Assembly (NCBI GenBank): GCA_025453715.1
Contig: JALOPT010000102.1
Location: 1 to 6,035 of the forward strand
Reading direction: 5' to 3'
Length of the DNA: 6,035 nucleotides
Source: Methanoregulaceae archaeon
GTDB lineage: Archaea > Halobacteriota > Methanomicrobia > Methanomicrobiales > Methanospirillaceae
The notes below the pieces were generated by a model that was not told the DNA's origin, did no database searches, and saw only the letters and a list, made by a program, of their open reading frames with translations. Both the position numbers and the translations under genes were made by a program. Of the stretch, positions 1 through 5,215 are shown one piece after another (positions within the stretch are counted from its first letter, which is position 1; every line of letters begins with the position of its first letter).

Positions 1-1
1 T

Positions 2-556
2 TTGTATGATTATAACCCGGAAAATGTCACACAGCCGAAACTCCGGGATGCAATCGTGGAAATCGCCGTATGGTCCGGGGAAACCGGGCTTGCCTCGGCG
101 ATTACCTCCATTTTCACCGAAGAGTTTGAACCTGTCACCGCGCTTGGCGGATGGACAATGGTCGGTCCTGCCGTACGACTTCCCAGTTCTCCTTGTGATG
201 GAGTTGCGTGTGTCCGGATACGGGATAACCCGGGAAGTATTACCAGAACGATCTCAACGGCAGGGTATTCCGGTATCACGGTTTCGTTTGATATGGGATC
301 GCAAATGTCCACTCCTCCGGTAGTCTTTTCGACTTTTGAATGGTCACCTGATGGAGGGGTCACATGGAACCTCCTGAAACAGATCAACGCTGGTGATCCT
401 GAGGATGATAATAACCTGCACCCGTTCACTTACTCGCTCCCTGCAGCTGCCGATAATAATCCTGCTTTTACATTGAGGTTCAGTCTTAATGGGGGAGCTA
501 ATGCTGGCGATATGGCGTATATAGACAATATTGAGATAGGGGGAATTGCCGATTAG
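2..556 (+). CDS. Surface protein with beta-sandwich-like C-terminal domain (5' partial)
   Basis: The frame is open to the left edge, so this is the C-terminal 184 residues or so of a longer protein; the TTG at position 2 is probably an internal Leu. What remains has no membrane helix and is rich in Gly, Ser, Thr, Asn and aromatics in alternating beta-strand patterns. A 'GGWTMVG' stretch (about residues 49-55), a 'SPDGGVTW' stretch (115-122) and a closing 'AYIDNIEIGG' (172-181) recall the jelly-roll or carbohydrate-binding-like domains of archaeal and bacterial surface proteins. Two cysteines five apart (C65, C70) could form a disulfide. It lies 4 bases before the next pilin-like gene, so it probably belongs to the same operon, and by inference its missing N-terminus may carry a pilin-like leader and helix. 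I cannot name the family. A secreted adhesin or pilus-tip subunit is the leading guess. Confidence 0.8.
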   Translation: MYDYNPENVTQPKLRDAIVEIAVWSGETGLASAITSIFTEEFEPVTALGGWTMVGPAVRLPSSPCDGVACVRIRDNPGSITRTISTAGYSGITVSFDMGSQMSTPPVVFSTFEWSPDGGVTWNLLKQINAGDPEDDNNLHPFTYSLPAAADNNPAFTLRFSLNGGANAGDMAYIDNIEIGGIAD

Positions 557-560
557 TGTG

Positions 561-1133
561 ATGAGTTTTTCGAAAAAGGGATGGGGAAAAACAAAAGTCC
601 GCAACCGATCTGCCCTGGAAAATACTGCCGGACAACTCTATACCATTGAGGGAATCGCAGCCGGGCTGATCATGATCATGACCGCATATCTCGTGGTAAG
701 CGCTACATCAGTATACACTGCCGGAGATACCCATATCAGCGATATGCAGCTCGAACAGCTGGGCACTGATGCGCTCAAAGTGATGGACGCCCCGGCTTCG
801 AGAGGACAAAACAGCCTGCTTCAGGATATTATCGAAAAAACACCTGTGGGTACCAGTAATGCAACATTCGGACTGGTATTTTCAGATCTTACGAACAGCC
901 ATACCACCGCTGTGAAGGATCATATCCAGTATACGGCGAGTTATTCCTACCGGAATTTAACCGATCCGACGAATGCCGTGAGCAGTGCTTTCCTCCACTC
1001 CTCCCGTAACCTGAGTGCAGGAGAACATGCGGTGAGGGTCACCAAATGGGTAATTGTGAATAAGAAACTTCCGCCAAGCAGTCCGCTTGCGGACAGGGCC
1101 GTACTCGTGGAGGTGCTGATGTGGCGCGACTGA
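561..1133 (+). CDS. Pilin-like membrane-anchored protein (resembles DUF7288-type)
   Basis: A 190-residue protein with a basic leader (residues 1-23), then 'AGQLYTIEGIAAG' running into a hydrophobic helix (about 27-50) and an outward domain with sequons at N100, N132 and N150. Gly24-Gln25 followed by Glu30 inside the helix start resembles a class III (type IV prepilin) signal, in which a PibD/EppA-type peptidase cuts after Gly. The 'TIEG' helix and following 'LEQLGTDALKVMD' look like the archaeal DUF7288 group; that assignment is from memory. The ATG at 561 is preferred. GTG 558 and TTG 546 are in frame, but the only SD-like run (GGGGG at 539-543) suits none of them well, so reinitiation after the upstream stop at 554-556 is likely. 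The 3' end overlaps the next gene by 13 bases. Likely role: minor pilin or pseudopilin subunit. Confidence 0.88.
   Translation: MSFSKKGWGKTKVRNRSALENTAGQLYTIEGIAAGLIMIMTAYLVVSATSVYTAGDTHISDMQLEQLGTDALKVMDAPASRGQNSLLQDIIEKTPVGTSNATFGLVFSDLTNSHTTAVKDHIQYTASYSYRNLTDPTNAVSSAFLHSSRNLSAGEHAVRVTKWVIVNKKLPPSSPLADRAVLVEVLMWRD
1109..1115 (+). promoter_or_regulatory. Strong ribosome binding site GGAGGTG
   Basis: GGAGGTG is a full match to the archaeal anti-SD complement. It sits 5 bases before GTG 1121, inside the end of the preceding gene. It fixes a GTG start for the downstream gene and so the 13-base overlap between the two frames. Confidence 0.85.
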
Positions 1134-1486
1134 ATGATGATGCACAGTGGATTATCCTCATGGGATTTTTAATCAGTTTCAGTTTTTTCTTCCTGGCGAT
1201 AATTATCAACCAGTCTACGGTGGTCGGGCAGACTACTGCGGAGAGCGTTATCGAGTTTCCGAAAAATGATATCCGGGATCTTACCGGGATCATCACGTAT
1301 AACACGAGTCGTTCGAACAGTACGGAGGTTGTAAGGGATATTCCGGTTATTGCACTCAGCCGGAAGAATGCAATAGTCAGATATACAGTGATTTTACCTC
1401 AATCTCCGCAGGACACGCATTCCTATGCTCTCATTCATTATAACAACGGGGTGACTGAATATGACGAGAACTGGACGTCCCTGTAA
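1121..1486 (+). CDS. Small pilin-like single-helix protein
   Basis: A 121-residue protein starting at GTG, chosen because GGAGGTG lies 5 bases upstream. It has a very short leader (MARLNDDAQ), one strongly hydrophobic helix (about residues 10-29, with a run of Phe) and an exposed domain of about 90 residues with three N-glycosylation sequons (N61, N66, N117). The pattern 'NDDAQW' before the helix takes the place of a leader but lacks the usual Gly/Ala-then-Glu prepilin site, so it may be an uncleaved member of the set. Its stop lies 26 bases inside the next gene. I do not recognise a characterised family. From topology and operon position it is a pilin-like or pilus-associated membrane protein, with its C-terminal domain probably outside the cell. 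Confidence 0.85.
   Translation: MARLNDDAQWIILMGFLISFSFFFLAIIINQSTVVGQTTAESVIEFPKNDIRDLTGIITYNTSRSNSTEVVRDIPVIALSRKNAIVRYTVILPQSPQDTHSYALIHYNNGVTEYDENWTSL
1448..1454 (+). promoter_or_regulatory. Ribosome binding site GGGGTGA
   Basis: GGGGTGA matches GGAGGTGA at all but one position and is 6 bases before ATG 1461. It supports a start deep inside the preceding gene and hence the 26-base overlap. Confidence 0.7.
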
Positions 1487-1928
1487 GCATCCCCATGCTG
1501 AATCAGGAGCGGCAAACCTGATTGAGTACATCATGATAAGCGGCGTACTCATGGGTCTTTTAATTGTGATGATGCTCCTTGTAAACACGAATATCATGGA
1601 GGATCCTGCAAACAGGCTGGTGTATGTTGCGTTTACTGACATAGGCAATGGTGTTTCCACCCGTATTGTTGATGTATATTCGATTGCCCCAAGAGACGGG
1701 ACCATTACCACCCGTTTTGACATTCCTGATGACATTGCCGGGAAGGAGTATACGGTCGAGATCGGTCCAGGTGCAGATCCGGTAGACCAGGACGTGATGG
1801 TTTTCAGAGGGTCTGTTGAAACGCATGTCGCTCTTGCAGGTGTTGGTGCGACGAGAGGAGTTGCAGGAAATACAACGGGACGGGGAATGAACAAGATCAG
1901 TTATAATTCGAGTGGGTACAATGGATAA
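1461..1928 (+). CDS. Pilin-like protein with class III-like signal
   Basis: A 155-residue protein whose basic leader (residues 1-16, containing Arg, Lys, His and one Cys) ends in 'ESG', followed by 'AANLIEYIMISG' and a hydrophobic helix (about 18-41). Gly16 with Glu22 at the helix start mirrors the prepilin-like layout of the gene at 561-1133. The outer domain contains 'DIGNGVSTRIVDVYSI' (60-75) and 'TTRFDIPDDIAGKEYTVEIG' (83-102), a compact beta-rich region, then a Gly-rich tail with sequons at N137 and N149. ATG 1461 has a good ribosome binding site. The reading frame overlaps its upstream neighbour by 26 bases and its downstream neighbour by 8, which points to coupled translation. Probable role: pilin or pseudopilin subunit made with its neighbours. 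I cannot give a specific family name. Confidence 0.87.
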   Translation: MTRTGRPCKHPHAESGAANLIEYIMISGVLMGLLIVMMLLVNTNIMEDPANRLVYVAFTDIGNGVSTRIVDVYSIAPRDGTITTRFDIPDDIAGKEYTVEIGPGADPVDQDVMVFRGSVETHVALAGVGATRGVAGNTTGRGMNKISYNSSGYNG

Positions 1929-2766
1929 AACTACGAGATCAAACGAAAGCGGAGTTTCCGAAGCTATCGGGTTCATGCTTATCTTCGGTATGGTAATTGT
2001 CGGAATCGGTCTTGTGACACTCTACGGGTATCCTTTGCTCCTCAAACAGCAGGTGGGTGCTGACGAAAAAATCATGGAAAAGAACATGATCGTGTTGCAG
2101 AATGATGTAAAAAGCCTTGCCTACAAGACCGTGCCTTTCAAGGAGACCTCCTTAAAAATCGGGGGGGGGGCCCTGACGATTCACAATTCAAGTGCTGCCA
2201 ACCCCTCATCAAATATCAGTATTGACAACGGTGTCGTTGCATCATACCTTCCTCCCTTCACGGTAAACACCAGGTTTACACCCGGTGAACTTCGGTATGA
2301 ATCAGTCAGCTCCCAGACGGATATTTCGCTCCAGAATGGTGCAGTAGTACTGCGCCAGCATCAGGCTTCAGGATCTGTCATGCTTGCTGAACCCCGGTGG
2401 TTCTTTGATACGGCCACGAATACGATGGTCATTAATCTCGTCGAATTTACCAGCGAGACCATCATGGCAAAAGAAGGGATCGGCACTGTGCAGATGTCAT
2501 TGACCGGAGAACCCTATTACAATGAAACACTCGTGCCAATGAACGGAAACATAACTCTAACCTACAATCCTGGCACAACGCAGGATTATTCCGTTGCATG
2601 GGATAATTATATCTGGAATACCTGGAATATCCCCCAGTCCTACAAAACGTATAGATTCGGAACTCCGGGCACCGGTAATCAGGTTATCTATTACCTGAAC
2701 AATGCAGGTTCTACCCCGATGACCCTTGTCATAAAAATTTTCAGGGTCAATATAAAATCCATCTGA
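1921..2766 (+). CDS. Pilin-like surface protein (resembles DUF7289-type) with internal G10 tract
   Basis: A 281-residue protein and the largest complete member of the operon. The leader 'MDKTTRSNESG' is followed by 'VSEAIGFMLIFGMVIVG', a helix to about residue 39 that looks like the 'GVSExIG' start of archaeal DUF7289 proteins (family from memory) and like euryarchaeal pilins. A polar stretch (45-65) leads to a long beta-rich outer domain with sequons at N89, N98, N201 and N210 and many aromatics near residues 224-258. ATG 1921 is preferred over GTG 1912 because GAGTGGG (1910-1916) lies 4 bases before it. It overlaps the previous stop by 8 bases. Codons 81-84 contain ten consecutive G (2161-2170). 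One G lost would end the protein at 84 residues, and one gained at 101. Last gene before a T8 terminator. Likely a surface filament component. Confidence 0.9.
   Translation: MDKTTRSNESGVSEAIGFMLIFGMVIVGIGLVTLYGYPLLLKQQVGADEKIMEKNMIVLQNDVKSLAYKTVPFKETSLKIGGGALTIHNSSAANPSSNISIDNGVVASYLPPFTVNTRFTPGELRYESVSSQTDISLQNGAVVLRQHQASGSVMLAEPRWFFDTATNTMVINLVEFTSETIMAKEGIGTVQMSLTGEPYYNETLVPMNGNITLTYNPGTTQDYSVAWDNYIWNTWNIPQSYKTYRFGTPGTGNQVIYYLNNAGSTPMTLVIKIFRVNIKSI
2161..2170 (+). repeat. Poly-G tract (G10) inside a coding sequence
   Basis: Ten consecutive G encode Gly81-Gly83 and the first base of Ala84 of the pilin-like gene. As given the frame is open. With nine G, the TGA at 2174-2176 comes into frame two codons after the Gly run. 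With eleven G, the TGA at 2223-2225 comes into frame. The tract is therefore placed where slippage would switch full-length protein on or off. Confidence 0.95.
2751..2757 (+). promoter_or_regulatory. Possible TATA box for a small downstream transcript
   Basis: TATAAAA lies in the last codons of the pilin-like gene. An archaeal start site is expected roughly 25-30 bases downstream, near 2780, which is just before the ribosome binding site at 2796-2802. No clear BRE is seen upstream, and an AT-rich gene end can give this by chance. Confidence 0.3.
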
Positions 2767-2772
2767 ACCATC

Positions 2773-2780
2773 TTTTTTTT
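2773..2780 (+). terminator. T8 terminator of the pilin-like operon
   Basis: A run of eight T begins 6 bases after the stop of the last operon gene and has no stem-loop before it. Short T-runs of this kind are the usual archaeal intrinsic termination signal. It marks the probable end of the five-gene transcript. Confidence 0.65.
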
Positions 2781-2795
2781 ACTAACGTGGTAAAA

Positions 2796-2802
2796 GGGAG
2801 GT
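2796..2802 (+). promoter_or_regulatory. Ribosome binding site GGGAGGT
   Basis: GGGAGGT is a near-perfect SD sequence in a region with no long gene. ATG 2809 follows after 6 bases and ATG 2805 after 2. It is the main reason to consider a small gene here. Confidence 0.4.
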
Positions 2803-2806
2803 TAAT

Positions 2807-2831
2807 GAATGACATTCCGGAAATGTCATTC
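2807..2831. other. Perfect 10-bp inverted repeat (stem-loop or operator)
   Basis: GAATGACATT (2807-2816) and AATGTCATTC (2822-2831) are exact reverse complements around the 5-base loop CCGGA. No T-run follows on the + strand, so it is not a classical terminator there. It may be an RNA hairpin covering ATG 2809, a dimeric regulator site, or a 3'-end stabiliser between convergent transcripts. Confidence 0.7.
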
Positions 2832-2934
2832 TGATGGCCAGGTACGTTCCGACATTGCAAAAAGACACTCGGAGAGTACTAAAACGGAAAATTTCATATC
2901 ACCGCTGACACTCTCACAGATGATGATGCCCTGA
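2809..2934 (+). CDS. Candidate small protein, 41 residues
   Basis: ATG 2809 opens a 41-codon frame ending at TGA 2932-2934 that fills most of the gap between the convergent units. Support: GGGAGGT 6 bases upstream, and a TATA-like box at 2751-2757 at a plausible distance. The product begins MTFRKCHSDGQ and is polar and basic in its first 20 residues (Arg, Lys, His). It has no membrane helix and ends in 'QMMMP'. One Cys and two His are present, too few to argue for a metal site. I recognise no family. Against it: short length, ordinary chance of such a frame, position directly after a terminator, and a strong hairpin covering its start codon. It could equally be untranslated spacer with a fortuitous SD-like purine run. 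Confidence 0.28.
   Translation: MTFRKCHSDGQVRSDIAKRHSESTKTENFISPLTLSQMMMP
2859..2890 (-). terminator. Possible terminator of the sensor gene
   Basis: Read on the - strand, about 55 bases after the sensor stop, there are two TTTT runs and then TTTTT within a short AT-rich stretch. Archaeal T-run termination could occur here, but the runs are short and no other candidate stands out before the convergent operon. Confidence 0.3.
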
Positions 2935-2946
2935 ATAGCCTATCCC

Positions 2947-5052
2947 TCATGCCGAAGATCCGGCGGTTTTACCTGGTTTGGTAAAACGGTACAATCCCTT
3001 TGGCACTGCTATCCAGAATCGTGTGCCTTTGCCGGGATCCCCGGTTTCCCGGATAGCGATACCGCTCAGGGCAAGAATTTCCCGTGAAAGGAACAATCCG
3101 AATTCGGTATTGCCAAAATACCCTTCCTTAAAGATTTCTTCCTTTTTTTCCTCAGGTATACCCGTTCCGTCATGGTCGATGCTTATCCGCAAACCTTCAG
3201 GGGTCTCCAGGGCGGACATCCTGATTTCCGAGATATCACCGCCGAACTTGTTGGCATAATCTACAAGGTTGTAAAATACCCGTTCGAGGAGTTTGTCTGC
3301 ATAGACTTCAACATCATGAATATCTATCAGGACCCGGTATCTGGATGTGTCATGATTCCCGTTTGCATTGAGGATCACCTGTTTGACGTTCTGCCATTGC
3401 GGAGCTTTGACACCGATATCCTGAAAATCACGGGTAAAGGTGATCTGTTGTCGGATGTTTTCTGCAGACCGTTTCATTTTATTAAAATACCCCCGGTTTT
3501 CAGGCTCGAAGGGGGTTTCCTCTAAGAGATCCATATACCCAAAGAGCGTCAAAAGTTGGCTTGATATATCATTTCGCGTAATCCGGCTCAGCAGATTTAA
3601 TATTCTGTTTGTCTCGCGCAGGTTCTTCTCCATCTGTTTACGTGCACTGATATCCCCCGCAAAAATCCGGACGCCAATAATTTTTTCATCACGGATGATT
3701 GGCGCAGAATAGAGAAGCACAGGGAACCTGCTGCCATCTTTCTTTATCATAAGGTAATCGTTCCCGGAAGGTGGCAGACCTTTTAGTACCCGGGAAAAAT
3801 TTTCCTCAGCCCTTACGCTATCTTCCTGGGCGATGATATTTAATATATTGACATTTTTCTTCAGATCGTCTTTGGTATAACCAAACTTTTCTGTAGCAAC
3901 CGTATTGATAAACGTCAGGTTCAGGCCGTTATCTGTTTCCAGCATAACCTCAGGAAATTGTTCAGCAAATTCCTGGAACCGTTGTTCGCGTGATACCAGT
4001 TCCTTCTTATCCCTATCGATCTGGTCAATCATTGTATTCATTGCAAAAGCCAGATGTGCGATTTCATCATCTCCCGTTGCCCGGATATGGGATCTGCCCG
4101 TTTTGTGGAGGGTAATATCGTCAATATCAGAATTGATGGTTGCCAGACGGTTGAGTATCTGTTTATCCAGGAACCTGATAGTTATCAGTCCGATTACGAG
4201 CCCTATAGCGAGTTGCAGGAGAACGAAAATAAGAATGTCCCTCTTCCCCTGCTGGTAAATATCCCGGGGCATCTTGGTGCTGATGATGAATTTTCCCTTC
4301 TCGTTTATATCCGGTATGATCCTGTTTGCCTCAAGAGTATCTTCATCAAGAGGCCGGATTTGAAGTTGTGTGCTGGAAGATTCGGATAACAGGTTCCTGT
4401 CTGCTTCTGACAATGAAGCCTGTTCCAGGGGGATGAGGAGAACCTTTGCTCGTGTTGCATAAGCCAGCTTATCTGTTACTGTTTCTGAGAGAAATCTTCC
4501 CATTATAACAACGCCACGTGGCGGCCCGCTGAAATCACTGCGGAGAACCGGATAGCTTGAAAGTATCACCGGCCCCTGGGGAAGGTTTAAAAGACCCCCG
4601 GGCTGGGAAACGGTGACCAGATTCCGGAGTGGTGATCCTTCCCGCGCAAGCTCTGCAACAATATCTGGCCGGAGGGGTGTTACAATCCCGTTCTTCAGGT
4701 CAAATCCTTCCCCGTATATGATATCGCCCTGGGCATTGGTGATAATGATAAAATTCAGATGAAGGTTATGGAATGCCAGTTTCCCAAGGTTTACGGAGAC
4801 ATAGTCAGGTTTTTCCCCGTTGACAAAAGCATATGTATCGTCCCACGGGCCCCAGTCCTTGACGATTGTATCCAGGTTGTACATCTCATTCAGGAGGTTC
4901 TGCTGAACCAGATTTGCATAGTCGGTAACATAATCTGTTTCCATCTTCCGGTAATTATCTAAAAAATAAGTGAAAGAAATGATCATGAAAATGATGATTA
5001 TGGCGATTATTACACCAGTCAGGATACCAAGTGTCTTTTTCCTGAGGTCCAT
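2947..5052 (-). CDS. CHASE4-HAMP-PAS sensor with degenerate histidine kinase core
   Basis: A 701-residue membrane sensor. Layout: TM1 (8-30), extracytoplasmic CHASE4 (about 35-270, with the typical 'DWGPWDDTY' at 66-74 and 'NFIIITNAQGDIIYGEGFD' at 100-118), TM2 (272-294), HAMP (295-347, 'GDDEIAHLAFAMN'), PAS (355-472), and a methanogen-type dimerisation and ATPase core (480-690). In the family the H-box reads 'ITRHDI'; here it is ITRNDI, so the phosphoacceptor His is Asn494. The N-box 'NLxDNA' is NLVDYA (Tyr599). The G1 Asp is His627 ('DHDGTG'). The G2 'GFGL' is EFGL (Glu650). The 'GKGTRF' motif (675-680) is kept. Start ATG 5052 has only a distant AAAGGA, 12 bases away. The frame is intact, so this looks like a maintained pseudokinase rather than debris. 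Family motifs are quoted from memory. Confidence 0.92.
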   Translation of the reverse strand: MDLRKKTLGILTGVIIAIIIIFMIISFTYFLDNYRKMETDYVTDYANLVQQNLLNEMYNLDTIVKDWGPWDDTYAFVNGEKPDYVSVNLGKLAFHNLHLNFIIITNAQGDIIYGEGFDLKNGIVTPLRPDIVAELAREGSPLRNLVTVSQPGGLLNLPQGPVILSSYPVLRSDFSGPPRGVVIMGRFLSETVTDKLAYATRAKVLLIPLEQASLSEADRNLLSESSSTQLQIRPLDEDTLEANRIIPDINEKGKFIISTKMPRDIYQQGKRDILIFVLLQLAIGLVIGLITIRFLDKQILNRLATINSDIDDITLHKTGRSHIRATGDDEIAHLAFAMNTMIDQIDRDKKELVSREQRFQEFAEQFPEVMLETDNGLNLTFINTVATEKFGYTKDDLKKNVNILNIIAQEDSVRAEENFSRVLKGLPPSGNDYLMIKKDGSRFPVLLYSAPIIRDEKIIGVRIFAGDISARKQMEKNLRETNRILNLLSRITRNDISSQLLTLFGYMDLLEETPFEPENRGYFNKMKRSAENIRQQITFTRDFQDIGVKAPQWQNVKQVILNANGNHDTSRYRVLIDIHDVEVYADKLLERVFYNLVDYANKFGGDISEIRMSALETPEGLRISIDHDGTGIPEEKKEEIFKEGYFGNTEFGLFLSREILALSGIAIRETGDPGKGTRFWIAVPKGLYRFTKPGKTAGSSA

Positions 5053-5174
5053 GATATGTTATTTTCCTTTGAGGGGAATAAAATACCTATTATTCAAAAA
5101 GAAAAGTCAAACGTGTTTTCCTGAGTCCTTAAACGGTATTGCCCGAGAATTTTAAAGAAGAGTCATGGCCGATA

Positions 5175-5183
5175 ATTTATAAA
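5175..5183 (-). promoter_or_regulatory. Candidate TATA box of the sensor gene
   Basis: On the - strand TTTATAAAT follows the T11 run and resembles the archaeal TATA element. It predicts a start near 5150 and a leader of roughly 100 bases before ATG 5052. A second candidate, TATTTTATT at about 5078-5086, would give a nearly leaderless transcript. No clear BRE is visible for either, so the choice is open. Confidence 0.35.
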
Positions 5184-5191
5184 AAAAAAAA
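5181..5191 (-). terminator. T11 terminator after the PAS-PAS gene
   Basis: Eleven consecutive A on the + strand read as T11 on the - strand, 24 bases past the TGA of the PAS-PAS gene. This is a strong archaeal-type T-run terminator and suggests the sensor gene downstream is transcribed at least partly on its own. Confidence 0.7.
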
Positions 5192-5215
5192 GGAGTCGCA
5201 ACAGGAGGATTGGTC

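Noticed and set aside
10..429. 139-codon open frame on the - strand at the left edge
   Set aside because: It is antisense to the beta-sandwich gene, lacks a ribosome binding site worth noting, and has no recognisable domain.
1394..1894. Long open frame on the - strand opposite the third and fourth pilin-like genes
   Set aside because: It is fully antisense to two well-supported overlapping genes, and its translation shows no domain, only Pro/Thr/Ser-rich antisense composition.
1912..1920. GTG 1912 as the start of the last pilin-like gene
   Set aside because: There is no purine-rich site before it, whereas ATG 1921 has GAGTGGG 4 bases upstream and gives a normal short leader.
2805..2834. Nine-codon frame from ATG 2805 with the same ribosome binding site
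   Set aside because: It ends after nine codons and the spacing of 2 bases is too short; ATG 2809 fits better. A leader peptide role cannot be excluded but has no support.
2872..2915. Inverted repeat GAGAGT ... ACTCTC
   Set aside because: Only 6-bp arms with a 32-base loop, which is expected by chance.
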